Assembly (NCBI RefSeq): GCF_010093235.1
Contig: NZ_PDWP01000003.1
Location: 62,001-126,000, forward strand
Direction: 5' to 3'
Source of the DNA: Pseudoxanthomonas suwonensis
GTDB lineage: Bacteria; Pseudomonadota; Gammaproteobacteria; Xanthomonadales; Xanthomonadaceae
DNA length: 64,000 nt
Part shown: in pieces, positions 45,292 to 55,142 of the stretch
How the letters are laid out: every line of letters begins with the position of its first letter
How positions within the stretch are numbered: position 1 is the stretch's first letter
The notes under the pieces: model-generated
Databases searched by the model: none
What the model saw: only the letters and a program-made list of their open reading frames with translations
Told to the model about the DNA's origin: nothing
Position numbers and translations under genes: made by a program

Positions 45292-46326
45292 TCAGCCCGG
45301 CCGCCGGCTCGACTCGCGCAGCACCAGGCGCACGGGCAAACGCCGGCCTTCCACCGGTTCGCGCTGGACCAGCCGGATCAGGCTCTCGACCAGCACCTCG
45401 CCGGCCAGCTTGGTGTCCTGCTGCACGGTCGACAGCGGTGGCTGGGCGAAGCTGGCCATGGCGATGTCATCGAAACCGGCCACGGCCACGTCGCCGGGGA
45501 TGGCCAGCCCGGCCTCGCGCAGGGCCTTCATCGCGCCCAGGGCGATCAGGTCGCTGGCGCCGAACACGCCGTCGAAGGGCCGGCCGGCGTCCAGCAGCGA
45601 GCGGGCGGCCTCGTATCCGGACTGCTCGGTGGTGATGGCGTCGGCCTGCAGCAGCGGATCGGGCTCGATCCCGGCCTCGCGCAGGGCCGCCTCGTAGCCG
45701 CGCCAGCGTTCGCGGAATTCGGGATAGTGCCCGGAGGCATGGCCCAGGAAGGCGATCCGGCGGCAGCCGCTTTCGAGCAGGTGGGCGGTGATGTCGTGCC
45801 CGCCCTGGAAGTTGTCGCAGCCGATCGAGATACCGGGCTCGCCGGGCAGGGCGGCGCCCCAGCGCACGAAGTGGGTGCCCTGTTCGACCAGCTGCTGCAG
45901 CCGGGACTCGGACTCCAGGTAGTCGCCGTAGCCCAGCAGGATGATGCCGTCGGCCTTGTGGCTGTCGGCGTAGTCCGCGTGCCAGTCGGTCGACAGCTGC
46001 TGGAAGGAGACCAGCAGGTCGTAGCCGCGCAGCGCGCAGGCCCGGGTGATCGAGCCGAGCATGGAGTGGAAGAAGGGGTTGATCAGCGAGTCGTCCGGGG
46101 TCGGGTCCTCGAAGAACAGCAGGGCCAGGGTCCCGGACTGCCCGGCGCGCAGGCTGGAGGCGTTCTTGTCGACCTTGTAGTTGAGCTCGCGGGCAATGGC
46201 CAGGATCCGGCGCCGCGTCTCCGGACTGACCGAGGGGCTGCCGCGCAGGGCGCGCGACACGGTGGGCTGGGATACCCCTGCCAGGTGGGCGATGTCGAGG
46301 GAAGTGGCCTTGGCCCGGGTGGTCAT
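45292..46326 (-). CDS. LacI family transcriptional regulator of the maltodextrin locus
   Basis: A 344-residue LacI protein. The HTH TSLDIAHLAGVSQPTVSRALRG and hinge ARELNYKVDKNASSLRAG are followed by a periplasmic-binding-type core (GIILLGYGDYLESESRL, VFGASDLIALGAMKAL, DDIAMASFAQPPLSTVQQD). Located at the end of the transporter-amylase operon, convergent with it. I infer it controls the sites at 37031 and 41994. Start ATG 46326 gives MTTRAKATSLDIA; longer frames are non-typical. Confidence 0.93.
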   Translation of the reverse strand: MTTRAKATSLDIAHLAGVSQPTVSRALRGSPSVSPETRRRILAIARELNYKVDKNASSLRAGQSGTLALLFFEDPTPDDSLINPFFHSMLGSITRACALRGYDLLVSFQQLSTDWHADYADSHKADGIILLGYGDYLESESRLQQLVEQGTHFVRWGAALPGEPGISIGCDNFQGGHDITAHLLESGCRRIAFLGHASGHYPEFRERWRGYEAALREAGIEPDPLLQADAITTEQSGYEAARSLLDAGRPFDGVFGASDLIALGAMKALREAGLAIPGDVAVAGFDDIAMASFAQPPLSTVQQDTKLAGEVLVESLIRLVQREPVEGRRLPVRLVLRESSRRPG

Positions 46327-46504
46327 TGGAACAGGCTCCTTCGAGCCCGCGACGGCTCTACAGCGAGCGGACATGATGCCATGGGGGCCCCCGTACTGCG
46401 CCCGCCGGCCTGGCTGCGATAGAATCGGGGCCTCGCCGCCGGCAGGGTGCCGGCGCGCCCCCAGTACAAGGTGGCCCGCGGAGAACGCCGGCCGAGCGTG
46501 CGAC

Positions 46505-46531
46505 ATGAGCACTACCACCGCCTACTGCTGA
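46505..46531 (+). CDS. thrS leader peptide (MSTTTAYC)
   Basis: An eight-codon open frame with three consecutive Thr codons (ACT ACC ACC) ending in TGA, just before a terminator at 46557-46578 and 190 bp before thrS. This arrangement is that of a ribosome-mediated attenuator. A weak purine stretch lies 8 bp before the ATG, and a TAGAAT box at 46420-46425 could be the -10 of the transcript. Not detectable as a protein by size; the call rests on codon content and position. Confidence 0.7.
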   Translation: MSTTTAYC

Positions 46532-46537
46532 CATCCG

Positions 46538-46578
46538 CCCAGGCCGCCGTCCCCGCAGGCGCCTGGTGGCGCTTTTTT
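46538..46578 (+). promoter_or_regulatory. thrS transcription attenuator
   Basis: Terminator: AGGCGCC-tggt-GGCGCTT (46557-46574) followed by six T. Antiterminator: CCCAGGCCGCC (46538-46548) can pair with GGCGCCTGG (46558-46566) with one bulge, which excludes the terminator. A ribosome at the TGA (46531) would cover the first strand; one stalled at the Thr codons would leave it free, so low charged tRNA-Thr would raise thrS transcription. This logic is inferred from the sequence. Confidence 0.7.
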
Positions 46579-46599
46579 GTTGACCGCGATGCGGCCAAC

Positions 46600-46689
46600 G
46601 GGATTGGGGACTCGAGATTGGGGATTGGCCGCACCGTCCCACTCGACCCGATCCCGCACTCGAATCCCGAATCCCCAATCCCGAATCCC
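46600..46689. repeat. Heptad-repeat inverted element upstream of thrS
   Basis: The arms are 29 nt each (46600-46628 and 46661-46689). Each arm is built from GGGATTG/C heptads. They match as inverted repeats at 23 of 29 positions, so the RNA would fold as a long stem. The right arm ends 8 bp before the thrS ATG, where a Shine-Dalgarno sequence would be expected, and none is visible. Confidence 0.8.
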
Positions 46690-46697
46690 GGCCCCAA

Positions 46698-48602
46698 ATG
46701 ATCACCATCACGCTCCCCGACGGCAGCCAGCGCCAGTTCGAAGGCCCCGTCACCGTCATGCAGGTCGCGCAGTCCATCGGCGCCGGCCTGGCCAAGGCGA
46801 CGGTCGCCGGCCAGGTCGACGGCAAGCTGGTCGACGCCAGCGACGTCATCGACCACGACGCCACCCTGCGCATCATCACTCCCAAGGACGAGGAGGGCGT
46901 GGAGATCATCCGCCACTCCTGCGCCCACCTGGTCGGCCACGCGGTCAAGCAGCTGTACCCGGAAGTGAAGATGGTCATCGGCCCGGTGATCGCGGAAGGG
47001 TTCTACTACGACATCCATTCCGAGCGTCCGTTCACCCCCGAGGACCTGGCCGCGATCGAGCAGCGCATGCGCGAGCTGATCGCCCAGGACTACGACGTCA
47101 TCAAGAAGATGACCCCGCGCGAGGAGGTCATCGAGGTCTTCAAGGCGCGGGGCGAGGACTACAAGCTGCGCCTGATCGAGGACATGGGGCCGGAAGTGAC
47201 CGCCATGGGCCTGTACTACCACCAGGAGTACGTGGACATGTGCCGTGGCCCGCACGTGCCCAACACCCGTTTCCTGAAGGCGTTCAAGCTGACCCGCATC
47301 TCCGGCGCGTACTGGCGCGGCGACGCGAAGAACGAGCAGCTGCAGCGCATCTACGGCACCGCCTGGGCCGACGAGAAGCAGCTCAAGGCCTACATCCAGC
47401 GCATCGAGGAAGCCGAGAAGCGCGACCACCGCCGGATCGGCAAGCAGCAGGACCTGTTCCACCTGCAGGAAGAGGCCCCGGGCCTGGTGTTCTGGCACCC
47501 GAAGGGCTGGAGCGTGTGGCAGGTGGTCGAGCAGTACATGCGCCGCGTGTACCGCGAGACCGGCTACGGCGAGGTGCGCTGCCCGCAGATCCTGGACGTG
47601 AGCCTGTGGAAGAAGTCCGGTCACTGGGACAACTACCAGGACAACATGTTCTTCACCGAGTCCGAGAAGCGGACCTACGCGGTGAAGCCGATGAACTGCC
47701 CGGGCCACGTGCAGATCTTCAACCAGGGCCTGCACAGCTACCGCGACCTGCCGATCCGCTACGGCGAGTTCGGCTCCTGCCACCGCAACGAGCCCTCCGG
47801 CGCGCTGCACGGCATCCTGCGCGTGCGCGGCTTCACCCAGGACGATGGCCACATCTTCTGCACCGAGGGGCAGATCGAGTCCGAGGTACGGGCGTTCCAC
47901 GCCCAGGCGCTGAAGGTCTACGGCGACTTCGGCTTCGAGGACATCCAGATCAAGATCGCCCTCCGCCCGGACAACCGGCTGGGCGACGACGCCACCTGGG
48001 ACAAGGCCGAGGAGGCCCTGCGCTCGGCGCTGCGCGCCTCCGGCGTGGAGTGGCAGGAGCTGCCGGGCGAGGGCGCCTTCTATGGCCCGAAGATCGAGTA
48101 CCACCTCAAGGACGCCATCGGCCGTACCTGGCAGCTGGGCACCGTGCAGGTGGACTTCATGATGCCCGGCCGCCTGGGCGCCGAGTACGTGGACGAGAAC
48201 AGCCAGCGCCGCCACCCGGTGATGCTGCACCGGGCCATCGTCGGCTCGATGGAGCGCTTCATCGGCATCCTGATCGAGCACCACGCCGGCGCCTTCCCGG
48301 CCTGGCTGGCCCCGGTCCAGGCCGTGGTGATGAACATCACCGACGCCCAGGCTGAATACGTGAACGAGATTAAGAAAAGCCTTGAAAATCAAGGCTTCCG
48401 GGTCGAGGCCGATTTGCGGAACGAAAAGATCGGCTTTAAGATCCGCGAGCACACGCTGCAGCGCGTGCCGTACCTTCTGGTGGTCGGCGACCGCGAGAAG
48501 GAGAACGGCGCGGTGGCGGTGCGCACGCGTACCGGCGAAGATTTGGGCACAATGTCCGTGTCCGCCTTCGCCGAGCTCCTGCGTTCGCAGCAACAGGCGT
48601 AA
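46698..48602 (+). CDS. thrS: Threonyl-tRNA synthetase ThrS
   Basis: A 634-residue class II synthetase with TGS/editing domains ([50 protein letters not shown]), catalytic core ([48 protein letters not shown]) and anticodon domain. Zn ligands (C in MNCPGH, with H and H) are present. Regulation is probably by the leader at 46505-46578. The ATG at 46698 is fixed by the family N-terminus MITITLPDG; no clear ribosome site precedes it. First gene of the thrS-infC unit. Confidence 0.98.
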   Translation: MITITLPDGSQRQFEGPVTVMQVAQSIGAGLAKATVAGQVDGKLVDASDVIDHDATLRIITPKDEEGVEIIRHSCAHLVGHAVKQLYPEVKMVIGPVIAEGFYYDIHSERPFTPEDLAAIEQRMRELIAQDYDVIKKMTPREEVIEVFKARGEDYKLRLIEDMGPEVTAMGLYYHQEYVDMCRGPHVPNTRFLKAFKLTRISGAYWRGDAKNEQLQRIYGTAWADEKQLKAYIQRIEEAEKRDHRRIGKQQDLFHLQEEAPGLVFWHPKGWSVWQVVEQYMRRVYRETGYGEVRCPQILDVSLWKKSGHWDNYQDNMFFTESEKRTYAVKPMNCPGHVQIFNQGLHSYRDLPIRYGEFGSCHRNEPSGALHGILRVRGFTQDDGHIFCTEGQIESEVRAFHAQALKVYGDFGFEDIQIKIALRPDNRLGDDATWDKAEEALRSALRASGVEWQELPGEGAFYGPKIEYHLKDAIGRTWQLGTVQVDFMMPGRLGAEYVDENSQRRHPVMLHRAIVGSMERFIGILIEHHAGAFPAWLAPVQAVVMNITDAQAEYVNEIKKSLENQGFRVEADLRNEKIGFKIREHTLQRVPYLLVVGDREKENGAVAVRTRTGEDLGTMSVSAFAELLRSQQQA

Positions 48603-48662
48603 CCAGACAATGCGTGCCGGCCTCGCCGGCACGTGACCCAGACCACCCCCGGAGACTGAGAT

Positions 48663-49184
48663 ATCAGCACCCCCGAAAAGCAAAACCGGAAGAACCACGA
48701 GATCCGCGTCCCGCGCGTGCGCGTGATCGGATCCGATGGCGAAATGATCGGCGTCCTGTCGCGCGACGAGGCCCTGCGCCTTGCCGAGGAAGAGGGCCTT
48801 GACCTCGTGGAGATCCAGCCCAACGCGGATCCGCCGGTCTGCAAGATCATGGACTTCGGCAAGTTCAAGTTCGAAATGCAGAAGAAGGCCAACGAGGCCA
48901 AGAAGAAGTCCAGGCAGGTCGAGATCAAGGAAGTGAAGTTCCGCCCGGTCACCGACGAGGGCGACTACCAGATCAAGCTGCGCAACATGCGCCGCTTCCT
49001 GGAAGAGGGCGACAAGGTCAAGGTCAACATCCGCTTCCGTGGCCGCGAGATGAGCCACCAGGAACTGGGCCGGCAGATGGCCGCCCGGATCGAGGCCGAC
49101 CTGGGCGAGGACATCGTGATCGAGTCGCGTCCGCGCCTGGAAGGCCGGCAGATGGTCATGATGATCGCGCCGAAGAAGAAGTAG
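48663..49184 (+). CDS. infC: Translation initiation factor IF-3, ATC start
   Basis: A 173-residue IF-3. Residue block [22 protein letters not shown] after the start matches IF-3 N-termini, then [30 protein letters not shown] and [14 protein letters not shown]. There is no in-frame ATG, GTG or TTG at the expected place; the frame begins at ATC (48663), 8 nt after a GGAG ribosome site (48651-48654). Rare AUU-type start codons let IF-3 repress its own synthesis in E. coli, and AUC here should act likewise. A GTG at 48717 would remove 18 conserved residues. Confidence 0.93.
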   Translation: MSTPEKQNRKNHEIRVPRVRVIGSDGEMIGVLSRDEALRLAEEEGLDLVEIQPNADPPVCKIMDFGKFKFEMQKKANEAKKKSRQVEIKEVKFRPVTDEGDYQIKLRNMRRFLEEGDKVKVNIRFRGREMSHQELGRQMAARIEADLGEDIVIESRPRLEGRQMVMMIAPKKK

Positions 49185-49226
49185 GCCGCCACGGCGGCAT
49201 GGATCCGGCCCGCGGGCCGGTCCCCG

Positions 49227-49254
49227 GCAAAGGGCGCCCCGTGGCGCCCTTTGC
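49227..49254 (+). terminator. Hairpin after infC
   Basis: Perfect 12-bp stem GCAAAGGGCGCC (49227-49238) / GGCGCCCTTTGC (49243-49254) with a CCGT loop, 42 bp beyond the infC stop. There is no strong T tract. It may be a partial terminator or a processing site, since rpmI has its own promoter downstream. Confidence 0.6.
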
Positions 49255-49415
49255 CGTATCCGGCTGCCTGCCGCGGGGGCTCCCTGTCGCGACTGCAGGG
49301 CCGGGCAGGGCGGATCCTGATGGTTCCGACGCGTTGCATGGCTCCCGGTGTGCCGGAGGGGCTGTCCGGTTTTCCGCCCGCCGCCGCATCCGCCTGCTCC
49401 GGTCGAACCCGCTGA

Positions 49416-49445
49416 TTGCAAAAGGAAAGCCGGCGGAGGCATAAT
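49416..49445 (+). promoter_or_regulatory. rpmI-rplT promoter
   Basis: TTGCAA (49416-49421) and CATAAT (49440-49445) with 18 bp spacing, a strong sigma70-like promoter. It starts a leader of about 150 nt before rpmI. Within the leader, CTCCGG-TTCG-CCGGAG at 49452-49467 is a UUCG-capped hairpin. L20 autoregulation through the leader is possible by analogy and is inference. Confidence 0.7.
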
Positions 49446-49602
49446 ACGCGGCTCCGGTTCGCCGGAGGGCTGGCAACAGCACCAGGACCCGCCGCGTTTC
49501 CCCTTGGGATTCAGCGGCTTATAGACCGGTATGGGCATGGATGGAAAGCGCAGGATGACCTGCCGCCCGTATCAGTGACAGTTCCCATCAAGGACATTCG
49601 CA

Positions 49603-49800
49603 ATGCCCAAGATCAAGACCAACCGGGCGGCGGCCAAGCGTTTCCGCAAGACCGCCTCCGGCAAGTACAAGGCTGGCCACGCCAACCGTAGCCACATCCT
49701 CACCAAGAAGGCGACCAAGCGGAAGCGCAACCTGCGGCAGACGAACCACGTCCGCGCCGAGGATGCGGGCCGTCTGGACCGCATGCTGCCGTATCTCTGA
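49603..49800 (+). CDS. rpmI: 50S ribosomal protein L35
   Basis: A 65-residue basic protein, [21 protein letters not shown] then ending DRMLPYL, the full-length L35. It lies 13 bp before rplT, in the classic infC-rpmI-rplT order. Expression is likely coupled to rplT. Confidence 0.98.
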   Translation: MPKIKTNRAAAKRFRKTASGKYKAGHANRSHILTKKATKRKRNLRQTNHVRAEDAGRLDRMLPYL

Positions 49801-49813
49801 GGAGGACTAGGAA

Positions 49814-51278
<1,465 letters not shown>

Positions 51279-51280
51279 GG

Positions 51281-51409
51281 GCCGTGACTGGTGATTGGCA
51301 ACTGGTGATCCGGAAGAGCGTGTACGGCCAGCCGGCCACCCAGGATCAGCAATAGCGCCATCACCGCCGCGGCACTTCCAATCACGAATCACGAACCACG
51401 AATCACGGC
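51281..51409. repeat. Heptad-repeat inverted element between pheS and pheT
   Basis: Arms 51281-51314 and 51376-51409, each made of GTGATTC/G heptads, matching as inverted repeats at 23 of 34 positions. The right arm ends 5 bp before the pheT ATG and no Shine-Dalgarno is evident. Same architecture as 46600-46689 but a different heptad. Confidence 0.8.
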
Positions 51410-51414
51410 ACCCC

Positions 51415-53832
51415 ATGAAATTTTCCGAGAACTGGCTGCGCAGCCACGTGTCGACCCTGGCCAACCGCGACGGGCTCGCGGCCACGCTGACGGCCATCGG
51501 CCTGGAAGTCGAGGAAGTCACCGCCCTGGGCGATGGCCTGGCCGGCGTGGTGGTCGGCCGCATCGTGGAAGCCGTCCGCCACCCGGAGGCCGACCGCCTG
51601 CAGGTGTGCAAGGTCGACATCGGCAACGGCGAGCCGCTGCAGATCGGGTGCGGCGCGCCCAACGCGCGCGTCGGCCTGGCCGCGCCGCTGGCGACGGTCG
51701 GTTCCAACGTCGGCGGCATGTCGATCAAGCCGGCGAAGCTGCGCGGGGTGGAATCGTTCGGCATGCTCTGCTCGGCGAAGGAGCTGGGCCTGGACAGCGA
51801 TGCCTCCGGCCTGCTGGAACTGCCGGCCGATGCGCCGGTCGGCCAGCCGCTGGCCGGGTACCTGGGTCTGCCGGACGCCAGCATCGAGATCAAGCTGACC
51901 CCCAACCGCGCCGACTGCTTCAGCGTGCGCGGCATTGCCTACGACGTAGCCGCCGCGCTGGGCAGCGAGGTGGCGCCGATGGACAACGCGCCGGTGCCGG
52001 CCGCGACCGACGCCACCGTCGAGGTCGCGCTGGAAGCCGGCGAGCGCGTGCCGCGCTTCGTTGGCCGCGTGATCGAGGGCGTCGACCCGGCAGCCGCGAC
52101 GCCGGTGTGGATGGCCGAGCGCCTGCGCCGTTCCGGCGTGCGTCCGATCAGCCTGCTGGTCGACGTCACCCAGTACGTGATGCTGGAGCTGGGCCAGCCG
52201 ATGCACGCCTTCGACCTGGACAAGCTGGAGGCGCCGGTCGTCGTGCGCCCGGCGCGCCAGGGCGAGGTGCTGAAGCTGCTGGACGGACGCGACGCCACCC
52301 TCGATGGCGAGTTCCTGGTCGTGTCCGACAGCCGCGGCGGCCGTGGCGCGCGCGCCGTGGCCGTGGGCGGCATCATGGGCGGCGAGGACACCAAGGTCGG
52401 CGACAGCACCACCCGCGTGTTCCTCGAGGCCGCGCACTGGGTCCCCTCGGCCATCATCGGCCGCAGCCGCCGCCTGGGCCTGCACACCGATGCCGGGCAC
52501 CGTTTCGAGCGCGGCGTGGATCCGCAGCTGCCGCGCGAGGCGGTCGAGTACGCCACCCGGCTGATCCTGGATATCGCCGGCGGGCGTCCCGGCCCGGTCA
52601 CCGAGTCCACCGTGGCCGGCGCGCTGGCCGCGCCGCAGCCGATCGCGCTGCGGCGCGCACGCATCGCCCGCGTGCTCGGTACCGAGATCGCCGATGCCGA
52701 GGTCGAGCGCATCCTGCGCGCGCTGGGCATGCAGGTGTCCGCGACCGCCGACGGCTGGCAGGTCACCGCGCCCAGCCGCCGCTTCGACATCGCGATCGAG
52801 GAAGACCTGATCGAGGAGCTGGCGCGCATCCACGGCTACGACCGCATCCCGGCGACCATTCCCGCCGGCCCGGCGCGCGTGGCCGCGGCCAGCGAGACCG
52901 TGCTGCCGGAGGCGGACCTGCGCCGCCACCTGGTCAGCCGCGACTACCTGGAAGCGGTGTGCTTCGCCTTCGTCGACCAGAGGCTGCTTGAAGCCTGGGG
53001 CTGCACCGAAGGCACCGTGCCGCTGGCCAACCCGCTCAGCGCCGAGCTGGCGGTGATGCGTCCGCGCCTGCTGCCGGGCCTGGTCGATGCGCTGGCGCGC
53101 AATGCCGCGCGCCAGGCCGGCCGCGTGCGCCTGTTCGAGCTGGGCCGGGTGTTCGCCGCAGACGGCGAGCGCCAGCCCGGCGCCCCCGCGCCGCGCGAGA
53201 CCCGGCGCATCGCCGCCGTCGCCTGTGGCCAGGCCATCGCCGAGCAGTGGGGCCAGAAGGCGCGTCCGGTCGACTTCCATGACCTCAAGGGTGACCTGGA
53301 GTCGCTGGCCGCCCAGTCCGGGGCGCAGCTGGCGTTCCGTCCTTCGGCCGCGCCGTTCGGCCATCCCGGCCGCAGCGCCGACGTGTTCCGCACCGACCTG
53401 GAAGGCGGTGAGGTCCGGCTGGGCTGGATCGGCCAGCTGCACCCGCGCCTGGCCAAGGCCCTGGAGCTGGACGTGGACGCCTACGGCTTCGAGCTGGACC
53501 TGGAACCCCTGCAGCGGCGTCCGCTGCCGCGCGCCCAGGCGCTGTCGCGCTATCCGGCCGTGCGCCGCGACCTGGCCTTCGTGGTCGCCGAGCAGGTGGC
53601 CTGGGCCGACCTGGCGGCCAGCGTGCGCGCCGCCGCCGGCGAGGTCCTGCGCGACCTGCAGCTGTTCGACCGTTACCAGGGTCCGGGCGTGGAATCCGGG
53701 TTCAAGAGTCTGGCTATGGGCTTGATTTTGCAGGACAACACGCGCACTCTGACCGATCAAGACGCCGATGCCGTGGTGTCCCGCGTGGTGGCCGCCCTCG
53801 ACAGCAGCCACGGGGCGAAGATCCGCGGCTGA
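51415..53832 (+). CDS. pheT: Phenylalanyl-tRNA synthetase beta subunit PheT
   Basis: An 805-residue beta subunit. MKFSENWLRSHVSTLANRDGLA then an EMAP-like tRNA-binding domain (about 40-150), B3/B4 editing region (VDVTQYVMLELGQPMHAFDLDKL), B5 (DIAIEEDLIEELARIHGYDRIP) and C-terminal anticodon-binding ferredoxin fold (RYPAVRRDLAFVV). Start ATG at 51415 gives the family N-terminus. It is 136 bp after pheS, an unusually long gap filled by the inverted repeat. Confidence 0.97.
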   Translation: MKFSENWLRSHVSTLANRDGLAATLTAIGLEVEEVTALGDGLAGVVVGRIVEAVRHPEADRLQVCKVDIGNGEPLQIGCGAPNARVGLAAPLATVGSNVGGMSIKPAKLRGVESFGMLCSAKELGLDSDASGLLELPADAPVGQPLAGYLGLPDASIEIKLTPNRADCFSVRGIAYDVAAALGSEVAPMDNAPVPAATDATVEVALEAGERVPRFVGRVIEGVDPAAATPVWMAERLRRSGVRPISLLVDVTQYVMLELGQPMHAFDLDKLEAPVVVRPARQGEVLKLLDGRDATLDGEFLVVSDSRGGRGARAVAVGGIMGGEDTKVGDSTTRVFLEAAHWVPSAIIGRSRRLGLHTDAGHRFERGVDPQLPREAVEYATRLILDIAGGRPGPVTESTVAGALAAPQPIALRRARIARVLGTEIADAEVERILRALGMQVSATADGWQVTAPSRRFDIAIEEDLIEELARIHGYDRIPATIPAGPARVAAASETVLPEADLRRHLVSRDYLEAVCFAFVDQRLLEAWGCTEGTVPLANPLSAELAVMRPRLLPGLVDALARNAARQAGRVRLFELGRVFAADGERQPGAPAPRETRRIAAVACGQAIAEQWGQKARPVDFHDLKGDLESLAAQSGAQLAFRPSAAPFGHPGRSADVFRTDLEGGEVRLGWIGQLHPRLAKALELDVDAYGFELDLEPLQRRPLPRAQALSRYPAVRRDLAFVVAEQVAWADLAASVRAAAGEVLRDLQLFDRYQGPGVESGFKSLAMGLILQDNTRTLTDQDADAVVSRVVAALDSSHGAKIRG

Positions 53833-53847
53833 CACGGGGACAAGGAA

Positions 53848-54153
53848 ATGGCACTGACCAAGGCGGAGATGGCCGAGCGTCTGTTCGACGAAGTCGGCCT
53901 GAACAAGCGCGAGGCGAAGGAATTCGTCGATGCGTTCTTCGATGTGTTGCGCGAGGCGCTGCAGGACGGGCGGCAGGTCAAGCTGTCCGGCTTCGGCAAC
54001 TTCGACCTGCGGCGCAAGAACCAGCGCCCGGGCCGCAACCCGAAGACCGGCGAGGAGATCCCGATCTCCGCGCGCACCGTGGTCACCTTCCGCCCCGGCC
54101 AGAAGCTGAAGGAGCGCGTGGAAGCCTTCGCGGGAGTGGCGCCGAATGCTTGA
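53848..54153 (+). CDS. ihfA: Integration host factor alpha subunit
   Basis: A 101-residue IHF-alpha: [67 protein letters not shown] and [17 protein letters not shown]. The [11 protein letters not shown] beta-arm has the Pro that bends DNA. It pairs with an IhfB encoded elsewhere. It follows pheT by 15 bp and overlaps the MerR gene by 8 bp, the standard pheT-ihfA-merR order. Confidence 0.97.
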   Translation: MALTKAEMAERLFDEVGLNKREAKEFVDAFFDVLREALQDGRQVKLSGFGNFDLRRKNQRPGRNPKTGEEIPISARTVVTFRPGQKLKERVEAFAGVAPNA

Positions 54154-54502
54154 TCCCGGCAGCAACCGCGAACTTCCGCCGATCCCCGCCAAGCGCTACT
54201 TCACCATTGGCGAGGTCAGCGAGCTGTGCGACGTGAAGCCGCACGTGCTGCGCTACTGGGAGACCGAGTTCCCCAGCCTCAGCCCGGTCAAGCGCCGCGG
54301 CAACCGCCGCTACTACCAGCGCCACGACGTGCTGATGGTCCGCCAGATCCGCAGCCTGCTGTACGAACACGGCTACACCATCGGCGGCGCGCGCCAGCGC
54401 CTGGAGGGCGAGGGCGCCAAGCAGGAGTCGGCGCTCAGCACCCAGATCGTGCGCCAGGTGCGCATGGAGCTGGAGGAAGTGCTGCAGCTGCTGCGCCGCT
54501 GA
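54146..54502 (+). CDS. MerR family transcriptional regulator
   Basis: A 118-residue protein with a Mer[54 protein letters not shown], a linker helix and no effector domain. It is the MerR-like protein always found after ihfA in gammaproteobacteria. The effector is unknown. Overlap with ihfA by 8 bp implies coupling. Confidence 0.93.
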   Translation: MLDPGSNRELPPIPAKRYFTIGEVSELCDVKPHVLRYWETEFPSLSPVKRRGNRRYYQRHDVLMVRQIRSLLYEHGYTIGGARQRLEGEGAKQESALSTQIVRQVRMELEEVLQLLRR

Positions 54503-54532
54503 GCCGGACTCGCGATCGCGCCGGGCAACCGG

Positions 54533-54538
54533 TATAAT
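54533..54538 (+). promoter_or_regulatory. -10 box of the tRNA-Pro promoter
   Basis: TATAAT, a perfect -10, followed by a GC-rich discriminator typical of stable-RNA promoters. The -35 region (about 54510-54515) is poor. The predicted start would be near 54545. Confidence 0.6.
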
Positions 54539-54544
54539 CGCCAG

Positions 54545-54567
54545 CCCGCCCAAGGGCGGGAGTTTTT
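54545..54567 (+). terminator. Terminator of the ihfA-merR unit, overlapping the tRNA-Pro leader
   Basis: CCCGCCC-aa-GGGCGGG followed by AGTTTTT. It ends the upstream transcript 43 bp after merR, yet lies downstream of the TATAAT box and 3 bp before tRNA-Pro, so a tRNA transcript would start in it. Confidence 0.8.
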
Positions 54568-54569
54568 CC

Positions 54570-54646
54570 CGGGGTATAGCGCAGCCTGGTAGCGCACTTG
54601 TCTGGGGGACAAGTGGTCGTCGGTTCGAATCCGGCTACCCCGACCA
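54570..54646 (+). tRNA. tRNA-Pro(GGG)
   Basis: 77-nt tRNA. Acceptor CGGGGTA pairs with TACCCCG, anticodon stem CTTGT/ACAAG, anticodon GGG, T arm GTTCGAATC, encoded CCA at the 3' end. It reads CCC and CCU proline codons. Confidence 0.97.
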
Positions 54647-54661
54647 AATTCGGTTTCGACG

Positions 54662-54693
54662 AAGGGCTTGCGGGCGATCCGCAAGCCCTTTTT
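54662..54693 (+). terminator. Terminator after tRNA-Pro
   Basis: AAGGGCTTGCGG-gcgat-CCGCAAGCCCTT followed by TTTTT: 12-bp stem and T tract, 16 bp after the tRNA. Confidence 0.93.
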
Positions 54694-54790
54694 CGTGTCG
54701 GCGCGTGGCGGTCATGGCGAAGCAGCGCCGCTACCCGCCGTGCGGCGGGTTCCGAGGGGCCGAAGGCCCCGCCGGGGCGGGGCCTTCATC

Positions 54791-55009
54791 TCAGGGCTCT
54801 TTCGGATAGCCTGGTCCGAACCGGATCGACAGCCTCGGCACCAGGCCGATGCCGCACTGCGTGCCTGCCCCGGGGATCGTGACGCAGTCGCGCACCAGGC
54901 AGGTGTTCTCCGTGCAGTAGATGATTTCCCGCTTCGTTTGCGCCAGGGCGTTTCCGGAGGTCATGCAGGCTGCAAGGGCGAGTGGAACAAGCAGGTGCTT
55001 GGGCTTCAT
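54791..55009 (-). CDS. Small secreted Cys-containing protein
   Basis: A 72-residue protein: signal peptide MKPKHLLVPLALAACMTSGNALA, then a mature part of about 48 residues with four Cys (YCTENTCLVRDCVTIPGAGTQCG), likely two disulfides. No family recognised. Alone, between tRNA-Pro and a frameshifted gene. A Cys within the signal peptide (AACMTS) is not a good lipobox. Confidence 0.65.
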   Translation of the reverse strand: MKPKHLLVPLALAACMTSGNALAQTKREIIYCTENTCLVRDCVTIPGAGTQCGIGLVPRLSIRFGPGYPKEP

Positions 55010-55142
55010 GGCGGGTTTCCTTCCCAGGGCCGGACATCCGGCGAATCGACGCTGACTTAGGTCGCCGGGCCGGTCAACGCGACGTCCACCATTCAGGTGG
55101 AAACCAGAGGGTTCCTATGTGGACGCGGCATCTCCACGGCCA

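Noticed and set aside
46698..48602. T-box control of thrS
   Set aside because: No T-box sequence or specifier structure; the leader instead has a Thr-codon peptide and antiterminator.
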